DNA of 12,394 nt from Thiotrichaceae bacterium (lineage in GTDB: Bacteria > Pseudomonadota > Gammaproteobacteria > Thiotrichales > Thiotrichaceae): contig JALWYT010000275.1 in assembly GCA_026992705.1 (NCBI GenBank), positions 725 to 13,118 on the forward strand, in the 5' to 3' direction. Made by a program: the position numbers and the translations under genes. Shown here piece after piece: positions 6,696-12,394 of the stretch (the first letter of the stretch is position 1; the number at the start of each line of letters is the position of its first letter). The notes below the pieces were generated by a model. That model had not been told where the DNA came from. It did no database searches and saw only the letters and a list, made by a program, of their open reading frames with translations.

Positions 6696-8138
6696 ATGGC
6701 TCATAGTGCAACAGGCTCGGTAGAGCAATATAACTATGATATCGTGAAAAAATTCGCGATTATGGCAATCTTCTGGGGAGTCGCTGGTATGCTTACTGGC
6801 GTATATATCGCATCAGAACTGGCTTGGCCAGTGCTGAACTTTGATATTGCTCAGATAACGTTTGGACGCTTGCGTCCTTTACACACCAGTGGTGTTATTT
6901 TTGGTTTTGGTGGTAATGCATTATTTGCTACATCCTATTATGTAGTACAGCGTACCTGCCAGACACCTTTATGGGGTGGTAAACTAGCTGATTTCACATT
7001 CTATGGCTGGAACTTAGCTATTGCCATTGCAGGTATTGGTTATTTAATGGGAATTACTCAAGGGCGTGAGTATGCAGAACCTGAGTGGTATGTTGATTTA
7101 TTAATTGCAGTCGTTTGGGTCGTTTATTTCTTAATCTATACCATGACAATGATTAAACGTAATCAACCACATATCTATGTTGCTAACTGGTTCTTTATGG
7201 CATTTATCTTAGCAACTGCATTGCTACATATTTTTAATAACCTTGCCGTTCCACTGAGTTTTACAGATGCTAAATCATACAGCTTATTCTCAGGTGCACA
7301 AGATGCAATGACACAATGGTGGTATGGTCATAATGCGGTAGGTTTCTTCCTAACAGCGGCATTCTTAGGAATGATGTACTACTTTGTACCTAAGCAAGCG
7401 GGTCGCCCAGTTTATTCTTATCGCCTATCAGTTGTTCACTTCTGGGCATTAAGCTTTATGTATATGTGGGTTGGAACTCACCACTTACATTGGACAGCAA
7501 TTCCTGATTGGACCTCTACACTAGCAGCAACTTTCTCTATTCTATTATTAATGCCTTCTTGGGGGGGGATGATCAACGGTATCATGACACTTTCAGGTGC
7601 TTGGGATAAATTGCGTACAGATCCAATCATGATGTTTATGATTACAGCATTATCATTCTATGGTATGTCCACATTTGAAGGTCCAATGATGGCACTTAAG
7701 AGTGTAAATGCTTTGTCACACTATACTGACTGGACAGTTGGGCATGTTCATTCAGGTGCACTAGGTTGGGTTGCAATGATTTCTATTGGCTCCTTCTATC
7801 ACATGATTCCACGCTTATGGAATACAACAATCTATAGTGTAAAACTCATCTATACTCATTTCTTCCTTGCAACCATCGGTATTCTTTTATACATCACGGC
7901 GATGTGGGTATCAGGTATTGGTCAAGGTCTAATGCTTCGTGCATTCGATGACTATGGAAACTTAAAGTATAGCTTTATTGAAACGGTTGTCTTTATGCAC
8001 GGTCCATTAGCTGCACGTGCAGTTGGTGGTGTCTTCTTTGTAGCGGGTATGTTTGTTATGGTTTACAACGTATATAAAACCATTGTTGATGCTAGAGATA
8101 ATCAGCTTGATTCAGCAACGTCTGCTGCTTCAGCATAA
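6696..8138 (+). CDS. ccoN: cbb3-type cytochrome c oxidase subunit I (CcoN)
   Basis: CcoN is the catalytic haem-copper subunit of the proton-pumping cbb3 oxidase in the inner membrane. It reduces O2 to water at a haem b3-CuB centre. The 480-residue length and about 12 membrane helices are normal. Expected ligands are all visible: His63 in LRPLHTSG (low-spin haem b), His212 in WWYGHNAVG and His262-His263 in VGTHHLHWT (CuB), and His350 and His352 in TVGHVHSG (the two haem irons). Tyr256 is at the position of the cross-linked tyrosine in helix VII of the C family. Glu328 in STFEGP matches the conserved helix Glu near the active site. The ATG has a strong Shine-Dalgarno (GAGGG, 6 bases away). It is the first gene of the ccoNOQP operon. 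An unbroken run of eight Gs (7561-7568) encodes Trp289-Gly-Gly. Confidence 0.98.
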   Translation: MAHSATGSVEQYNYDIVKKFAIMAIFWGVAGMLTGVYIASELAWPVLNFDIAQITFGRLRPLHTSGVIFGFGGNALFATSYYVVQRTCQTPLWGGKLADFTFYGWNLAIAIAGIGYLMGITQGREYAEPEWYVDLLIAVVWVVYFLIYTMTMIKRNQPHIYVANWFFMAFILATALLHIFNNLAVPLSFTDAKSYSLFSGAQDAMTQWWYGHNAVGFFLTAAFLGMMYYFVPKQAGRPVYSYRLSVVHFWALSFMYMWVGTHHLHWTAIPDWTSTLAATFSILLLMPSWGGMINGIMTLSGAWDKLRTDPIMMFMITALSFYGMSTFEGPMMALKSVNALSHYTDWTVGHVHSGALGWVAMISIGSFYHMIPRLWNTTIYSVKLIYTHFFLATIGILLYITAMWVSGIGQGLMLRAFDDYGNLKYSFIETVVFMHGPLAARAVGGVFFVAGMFVMVYNVYKTIVDARDNQLDSATSAASA

Positions 8139-8165
8139 TCAGCATAGACTAAGGAGAATAACATC

Positions 8166-8921
8166 ATGATGAAACATGAAAGTATTGAAGTAAATGCTGG
8201 TTTTTTGATTATTCTTACCTTACTTGCAATTAGTATTGGTGGTTTAGTTGAGATTGTACCTTTATTTTACGTCGAAGGTACGGTAGAAGATGTAAAAACA
8301 GCAGATGGGAAAGATGCGGTACGCCCTTATACGCCACTAGAGCAATTGGGGCGTGATATTTATATCCGAGAAGGTTGTTATACTTGTCACTCACAAATGA
8401 TTCGCCCATTCCGTGATGAGGATTTACGTTATGGTCACTACTCATTAGCAGCAGAGTCACAGTATGATCACCCATTTCAGTGGGGATCTATGCGTCGTGG
8501 TCCTGATTTAGCTCGTGTTGGTGGTAAATATTCAAATGCATGGCAAGTTAAACATTTGAATAACCCAAGAGACGTAGTACCTGAATCAATTATGCCAAGC
8601 TATCCTTGGTTATTGAAAAATGAACTAGATACTTCTGATGTTGTACAGAAGATGGTGACTTTGAAAAAGGTCGGCGTTCCTTATTCAATCAATGATGAAG
8701 AGTACAAAGCAAATGTCGAGAAGTTTGGTGAAAAGGTTGCAAAAACGCTGGACATCAGAAAAGCAAAAGACAATATAGTTGCTCAAGCAAAAGCAGGTAA
8801 TTATGATGGCAATCCAAACCGTTTGACAGAAATGGATGCAATCGTTGCTTATCTACAAGTGCTAGGTACTATGGTTGATTTTGATCAGTATGATGAGCAG
8901 TACTTCATCGACTTCCGTTAA
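8166..8921 (+). CDS. ccoO: cbb3-type cytochrome c oxidase subunit II (CcoO), monohaem cytochrome c
   Basis: CcoO carries electrons to the haem b of CcoN from its periplasmic cytochrome c domain. It has one N-terminal membrane anchor (about residues 11-35) that keeps the rest on the periplasmic side. The single c-type haem site is CYTCH (Cys71, Cys74, His75), followed by the family-typical SQMIRPFRDE and RRGPDLARVGGKYS. Met143 in SIMPSYPWL is the likely second axial ligand. At 251 residues it is slightly longer than many homologues, with a lysine-rich insertion around 165-215. It starts 27 bp after ccoN with AAGGAG 9 bases ahead of the ATG at 8166; a second ATG follows immediately but would sit too far from that site. 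Confidence 0.98.
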   Translation: MMKHESIEVNAGFLIILTLLAISIGGLVEIVPLFYVEGTVEDVKTADGKDAVRPYTPLEQLGRDIYIREGCYTCHSQMIRPFRDEDLRYGHYSLAAESQYDHPFQWGSMRRGPDLARVGGKYSNAWQVKHLNNPRDVVPESIMPSYPWLLKNELDTSDVVQKMVTLKKVGVPYSINDEEYKANVEKFGEKVAKTLDIRKAKDNIVAQAKAGNYDGNPNRLTEMDAIVAYLQVLGTMVDFDQYDEQYFIDFR

Positions 8922-8955
8922 TTAATTGGGCATAGGTTTTTGCTGGAATACTTTT

Positions 8956-9165
8956 ATGGATACATTTATTAACTGGGTATTGGATTTAAGTAATGCTAAA
9001 TCATTAGGTTTGGTTATTTTCTTCACAACTTTTGTCGGTATTATACTCTATGTTTATACTGGAAAGGAGCGAAGTAAACGTCTTGAATCATATAAGAATA
9101 TTCCATTTTTAAATGATAATGATAAAGTGCCAGCAAAAACCCCACAGAACAAGAGTGGAGAGTAA
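8956..9165 (+). CDS. ccoQ: cbb3 oxidase small subunit CcoQ (FixQ)
   Basis: CcoQ is a small single-helix inner-membrane subunit that stabilises the assembled cbb3 complex. From the ATG at 8956 it is 69 residues. A short N-terminal stretch (MDTFINWVLDLSNAK) is followed by a membrane helix (about 16-36) and the typical cytoplasmic tail YTGKERSKRLESYKNIPFLND. An in-frame TTG at 8926 would add ten residues (MGIGFCWNTF). I reject it because the ATG version matches the compact family layout, although the ribosome binding site for the ATG is weak (TGGA). The stop leaves just 2 bp before the ccoP ATG, which suggests tight translational coupling. Confidence 0.9.
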   Translation: MDTFINWVLDLSNAKSLGLVIFFTTFVGIILYVYTGKERSKRLESYKNIPFLNDNDKVPAKTPQNKSGE

Positions 9166-9167
9166 AT

Positions 9168-10091
9168 ATGGCAGATAAAGTTTATAAAGACCCCATTACC
9201 GGAGTCGAGACAACCGGTCACGTATGGGATGATACTTTAATGGAATTTAATAACCCCTTACCAACATGGTGGTTATGGACATTCTATGGCACTATTATTT
9301 TTGCATTGGTGTATTGGTTTTTATACCCATCATGGCCAAATGGTTTAACAGAAAAAGGTTATTTCACAGGCACTAAAACAATTACTTATCAAAATGATAA
9401 GGGTGAAGAAGTATCAACTCACTGGAATACCCGAGCATTGCTAGCAAATGAAATGCAAAATGACCCTAATGAGAAGAAGCGTCATGAATATTTAAAAAAA
9501 GTTGCAGCCACGCCTTATGAACAAGTTGCAAAAGACCCTGATATGGCATCTTTTGTGCGTTCTTATGGTAAAGGTATTTTTGGTGATTATTGTGCAGCTT
9601 GCCATCAACGTGGTGGTCAAGGTGTTGTCGGACACTATCCAAACTTAGTTGATGATGCTTGGTTATGGGGGGGTGATCCTAATGATATTGAAACAACCAT
9701 TACCAATGGTCGTAAAGGAAATATGCCCCCATTTGCAAAAACTTTAACTGAGGAAGAAATAACTAATGTTGCTAATTATGTATTGAGCTTATCTGGTACA
9801 AAGCATGATACAGCTGCAGCAGCAAAAGGTGATAAAATTTTCCACGGTAAAGGTGGTTGTATGGCATGTCATACACCAGAAGGTACGGGTAATAAAGCAA
9901 TGGGTTCTGCAAATCTAACAGATCATATCTGGACACAAGCAAAAGTTGCAACAGCAACTGATAAAGTTGCAGCAGTTAAAGCAGTTATCAAGCATGGTAT
10001 TTCTCGTGAAATGCCAGCGTGGAAAAACCGCTTAAGTGAAGATGAAATTAAAGTACTTGTTGCTTATATTAAGCTATTAGCTGAAAAGTAA
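9168..10091 (+). CDS. ccoP: cbb3-type cytochrome c oxidase subunit III (CcoP), dihaem cytochrome c
   Basis: CcoP accepts electrons from soluble or membrane cytochromes and passes them to CcoO. The 307-residue protein begins with the family's conserved cytoplasmic segment (YKDPITGVETTGHVWDDTL, then EFNNPLPTWW). One membrane helix follows (about 34-53), ending YPSWP. Two periplasmic cytochrome c domains follow. The first has CAACH (Cys142, Cys145, His146) with Met186 in NMPPF as likely axial ligand. The second has CMACH (Cys231, Cys234, His235) with Met282 in EMPAW. A GGAG ribosome binding site sits 7 bases before the ATG, overlapping the end of ccoQ. It is the last gene of the operon and is followed by a strong terminator. 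Seven Gs (9667-9673) encode Trp167-Gly-Gly. Confidence 0.98.
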   Translation: MADKVYKDPITGVETTGHVWDDTLMEFNNPLPTWWLWTFYGTIIFALVYWFLYPSWPNGLTEKGYFTGTKTITYQNDKGEEVSTHWNTRALLANEMQNDPNEKKRHEYLKKVAATPYEQVAKDPDMASFVRSYGKGIFGDYCAACHQRGGQGVVGHYPNLVDDAWLWGGDPNDIETTITNGRKGNMPPFAKTLTEEEITNVANYVLSLSGTKHDTAAAAKGDKIFHGKGGCMACHTPEGTGNKAMGSANLTDHIWTQAKVATATDKVAAVKAVIKHGISREMPAWKNRLSEDEIKVLVAYIKLLAEK

Positions 10092-10105
10092 ATTTATTTA
10101 CGATT

Positions 10106-10119
10106 TTGATAGAAATCAA
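10106..10119 (+). promoter_or_regulatory. Perfect FNR/Anr-type box between ccoP and ccoG
   Basis: TTGATAGAAATCAA matches the FNR-family consensus TTGAT-N4-ATCAA at all ten defined positions and is a perfect palindrome outside the spacer. It starts 14 bp after the ccoP stop and shares three bases with the left arm of the ccoP terminator. Its centre lies about 172 bp before the ccoG start codon and about 110 bp before the start predicted from the TATAAT at 10211. If it serves ccoG it would act from an unusually distant position. Confidence 0.6.
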
Positions 10120-10155
10120 CAAAAGCCAGACTTGTTCTGGCTTTTGTTGTTTTTA
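10117..10155 (+). terminator. Rho-independent terminator after ccoP
   Basis: A perfect 14-bp stem (10117-10130 with 10136-10149) has a five-base loop, CTTGT. The core is AAGCCAGA/TCTGGCTT, and the 3' side continues into a T-rich stretch (TTTTT at 10150-10154). It ends the ccoNOQP transcript. The A-rich left flank means it may also work for transcription from the other side, but no gene needs that here. Confidence 0.9.
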
Positions 10156-10170
10156 AACTAGACAAAATAC

Positions 10171-10216
10171 TAAGCCTAAGTATGCTTGTTTGAATATTAA
10201 GGCTTACTTATATAAT
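10171..10216 (+). promoter_or_regulatory. Likely ccoG promoter with overlapping inverted repeat
   Basis: A consensus -10 TATAAT lies at 10211-10216, about 70 bp before the ccoG ATG. The -35 is weak: TTGAAT at 10190-10195 has a 15-bp spacer and TTGTTT at 10186-10191 a 19-bp spacer, so an activator is plausible. A 7-bp inverted repeat, TAAGCCT (10171-10177) and AGGCTTA (10200-10206), brackets the -35 region and could be an operator. The ccoG ribosome binding site AGGTG is at 10275-10279. Confidence 0.5.
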
Positions 10217-10284
10217 AACATCATGTTGTATTTTACTTGTAGAAACCTTGATTTTAAATTTACTAATCATTTTTAGGTGTATTT

Positions 10285-11742
10285 ATGGCTAAAGATACTG
10301 AAGAACGTATATACAAAGAGCATATGTATGAAGAAGGGATTCATGCGAGTCGAGTACAAGCTAAAATAGGTACCGTTATTCATCCACGTTCTGTAAAAGG
10401 AAACTTTAGAACGTTTAAATCAGCAGTTATGTTTTTAGCCTATGCCACCTTTTTTATACTACCTTGGGTAAGATGGGAGCGACCTATTGGTTCTCAGCAG
10501 GCTGTGCATTTCGATTTGATCGGAAAAAAATTCTATATCTTTGATTTAGTTGTCCACGCACAAGATATATTTTGGTTAGCCGCCTTACTCTTTTTAGCGG
10601 CTGTTTTATTATTCTTTGCAACAGCACTCGTTGGTCGAGTCTTTTGTGGCTTCTTCTGCTTCCAAACACTCTGGACAGACGCATTTAGAAGCATTGAAAA
10701 ATGGATACAAGGGGATCGTGTACAACGGATTCGCCTTGACAAACAAGAATGGAATAGCGAAAAAATCCGAAAAAAAGGCTTAACCCACTTTCTATGGTTA
10801 GCAATGGCATTCTGGACAGGTTTAAGCTTCTCCATGTATTGGACAGATGCCCCAACCCTCTTTGTTGACTTCTTCACTGGCAATGCTAACCCTGCTGCGT
10901 ATGCAACCACGTTTATCTTAATGTTCACCACCTATTTAGCCGCAGGTTGGATTAAAGAATATGTCTGTATGCACATCTGCCCTTACGCTCGTTTCCAAAG
11001 CGTAATGTATGATCGAGATACATTAGCAACAGCCTATGACTATAAGCGTGGTGAATCGAGCTGTGGGCGAGCAAAGCCAATTAAAGAACTAAAGAACATC
11101 GAAGTCCGCCATGAAAAAGGGCATGGAGACTGTGTTGACTGCGGTATGTGTGTGCAAGTCTGCCCAACGGGGATTGATATTCGTGATGGTGCTCAGCTTT
11201 CATGTATCAACTGTGGTCTTTGTATTGATGCCTGTAACAGCATTATGGATAAATATGGCTGGGCAAGAGGCTTGATCCGTTTCGCATCAGAGAATGAATT
11301 AGAAGGTGGTAAAACAAGATTTTTCAAGCTCAGAACCTATGGTTACGGTGTTGCCATGATAGCCTCAATTGCTTTCCTGCTCTGGAGTATTTCAGGCAAT
11401 GAATTAGTGGATGCAAGTTCATATCAAATTAGAAGCCCGCTTTATGTTATCTTGTCTGATGGACGAATCCAAAACAGCTATGAGTTAAAGATTAATAATA
11501 AATCATTGCAGCCTGCTGAGTTTAAAGTCAGTGTAACAGGCATGAATAACTTGGAACTTAGTACAGGGAAAATTGATAAATTAAAAGTTGCAGCTGATAA
11601 TTCAATGAAATTTCTGATAAAATTACGCCACCAGCAACTACCCACTGATAAAAAGAAAACATCGATCAACTTTGTTATTGAACCTGTTTCAGGGGAGTTT
11701 AGAGATAAGATTATTGTTCCATCACAATTTATTATGCCTTAG
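10285..11742 (+). CDS. ccoG: cbb3 oxidase assembly protein CcoG (FixG/RdxA), cupric reductase
   Basis: CcoG is an inner-membrane iron-sulphur protein that reduces Cu2+ to Cu+ for CuB insertion during cbb3 assembly. At 485 residues it is normal length. Membrane helices lie at about 47-62, 90-115, 166-186, 207-224 and 351-369. Paired cysteines occur in CGFFC (121, 125) and CMHIC (228, 232), the sites linked to copper handling. A cytoplasmic 2x[4Fe-4S] ferredoxin domain has Cys283, 286, 289, 293 and Cys307, 310, 313, 317. The C-terminus (about 375-485) is the Ig-like FixG domain. The first cysteine motif continues CFQTLW where many homologues have CPQTVW. The gene has its own likely promoter after the ccoP terminator. 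The next gene starts 14 bp after its stop, implying co-transcription. Confidence 0.97.
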   Translation: MAKDTEERIYKEHMYEEGIHASRVQAKIGTVIHPRSVKGNFRTFKSAVMFLAYATFFILPWVRWERPIGSQQAVHFDLIGKKFYIFDLVVHAQDIFWLAALLFLAAVLLFFATALVGRVFCGFFCFQTLWTDAFRSIEKWIQGDRVQRIRLDKQEWNSEKIRKKGLTHFLWLAMAFWTGLSFSMYWTDAPTLFVDFFTGNANPAAYATTFILMFTTYLAAGWIKEYVCMHICPYARFQSVMYDRDTLATAYDYKRGESSCGRAKPIKELKNIEVRHEKGHGDCVDCGMCVQVCPTGIDIRDGAQLSCINCGLCIDACNSIMDKYGWARGLIRFASENELEGGKTRFFKLRTYGYGVAMIASIAFLLWSISGNELVDASSYQIRSPLYVILSDGRIQNSYELKINNKSLQPAEFKVSVTGMNNLELSTGKIDKLKVAADNSMKFLIKLRHQQLPTDKKKTSINFVIEPVSGEFRDKIIVPSQFIMP

Positions 11743-11756
11743 CAGCACAGGACTTT

Positions 11757-12394
11757 ATGTTAAACCAAAGCTTATTGTTGACACTTGGAGGTGGTTCATT
11801 AATTGCCTTTTTCGCTTTTTTTATTTACTACAAAGTTTTGCATTTTAAAGGTATAACTTCGGCATTAATTACCGCATTAACCATGTTGATGCTGTACTTA
11901 CCACTAGTTATTATACAATGGCCAGGTGTTGATACCTTTGCCATTCACTTCGCCTTTTTTATGATGATTGCCTATGGCTTAGGCATTATCACCAGTAAAG
12001 GAAAAGACGGGAAAAAAGCACTGCACTGGGGACCGATTGTTATTATTGTTTTCTTTATTCTATTAGCAATGGTGGACTCAACCATTATCAGCTTTGCCAC
12101 AAAAGGTATTAGCGGCAATTTCGCAGAAATGATTTTGCCCGAGCCTAAAAAGCTGGAGAAAAAACTCGATGCTGAATCCATTGCTCTGCAAGAAAAACGC
12201 AAGCGTAAGCACCTAGACGATGACTTCAAAGCGACTTATTTAGAAGGCATTGATACAGGCTTGCAATCCAAATTCCCCGGTACTGTCGCCTATGACGTGC
12301 GAGATCGTGAAGCAAAATACAACTCAGACCTCGCCCAGATGGAAGCCCAGAGAAAACGTGGCTGGAAAATTGATGGTGGTTGGCTAAAACCACC
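11757..12394 (+). CDS. Probable FixH/CcoH-type oxidase assembly protein with extended membrane N-terminus (partial, runs off the window)
   Basis: The open frame starts at an ATG with AGGA four bases ahead and has no stop before the window ends, giving 212 residues of an incomplete protein. Four hydrophobic segments (about 4-25, 33-53, 59-79, 91-112) are followed by a charged, helix-prone region (about 129-165). After it comes a segment beginning KFPGTVAYDV and ending KRGWKIDGGWLKPP. From memory, a similar run (FPGPV...YN...RGW.) precedes the FixH domain in long FixH-like proteins of gammaproteobacteria, but the FixH domain itself would lie beyond the window. The position 14 bp after ccoG supports a cbb3 biogenesis role, since ccoG is usually followed by ccoH/fixH and ccoI. 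The short classical CcoH has one membrane helix, so the extra helices are unusual. The name is inferred from context and partial resemblance. Confidence 0.6.
   Translation, partial: MLNQSLLLTLGGGSLIAFFAFFIYYKVLHFKGITSALITALTMLMLYLPLVIIQWPGVDTFAIHFAFFMMIAYGLGIITSKGKDGKKALHWGPIVIIVFFILLAMVDSTIISFATKGISGNFAEMILPEPKKLEKKLDAESIALQEKRKRKHLDDDFKATYLEGIDTGLQSKFPGTVAYDVRDREAKYNSDLAQMEAQRKRGWKIDGGWLKP

Noticed and set aside
6523..6711. A 62-codon minus-strand open frame in the mgtE-ccoN gap
   Set aside because: It overlaps the ccoN start and ribosome binding site, has no recognisable motif, and its composition follows the AT-rich leader.
8926..8955. TTG start that would lengthen CcoQ by ten residues
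   Set aside because: The ATG at 8956 gives the normal compact CcoQ, and the extra MGIGFCWNTF is not typical of the family's N-terminus.
10533..10931. A 132-codon minus-strand open frame
   Set aside because: It is antisense within ccoG, whose membrane helices and cysteine motifs are unmistakable. It has no features of its own.
11972..12229. An 85-codon minus-strand open frame near the right end
   Set aside because: It is antisense to the ribosome-binding-site-preceded membrane protein on the + strand that continues off the window.

Overview
The window looks like an AT-rich gammaproteobacterial chromosome segment. The signs are a ccoNOQP-ccoG cbb3 oxidase locus with FNR/Anr-type boxes, a gammaproteobacterial-style PrmC and MgtE, and type IV pilin genes. 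The lineage cannot be fixed from the sequence; a sulphur-oxidising or C1-oxidising group is a guess. No tRNA, rRNA, CRISPR array, insertion sequence or phage gene was seen.

Left part (1-4076, all + strand): a very large surface protein with a folded N-terminal region, an Ig-like domain and an outer-membrane beta-barrel of about 800 residues. Its 5' end is broken. The protein-like reading frame continues upstream of the first ATG but meets stops at the window edge, and no signal peptide is present. After it comes a decayed PilW-type prepilin fragment that is easy to miss, then an intact PilE-like minor pilin. This looks like the eroded end of a minor-pilin cluster next to an accessory surface protein.

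Middle (4106-6362, - strand): mgtE (CBS-gated Mg2+ channel) followed by prmC (release-factor glutamine methyltransferase), convergent with the pilin gene and divergent from the oxidase operon.

Right part (6363-12394, + strand): a 333-bp divergent regulatory region with an FNR/Anr-type box, then ccoN, ccoO, ccoQ and ccoP (the four subunits of cbb3 cytochrome c oxidase) as a tight operon. A strong hairpin terminator closes the operon. A perfect FNR consensus (TTGAT-N4-ATCAA) overlaps the left arm of that terminator. ccoG (copper reductase for CuB insertion) follows with its own likely promoter. The window ends inside a membrane protein that is probably a long FixH/CcoH-type assembly factor. Together these genes build a high-affinity terminal oxidase for microoxic respiration, probably switched on by an FNR-family regulator when oxygen falls.

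No clearly new multi-gene system is visible. The items most worth a second look are the broken giant surface protein, the pilW relic, the FNR box built into the ccoP terminator, a possible shared inverted repeat before ccoN and ccoG, and the extended FixH-like protein.
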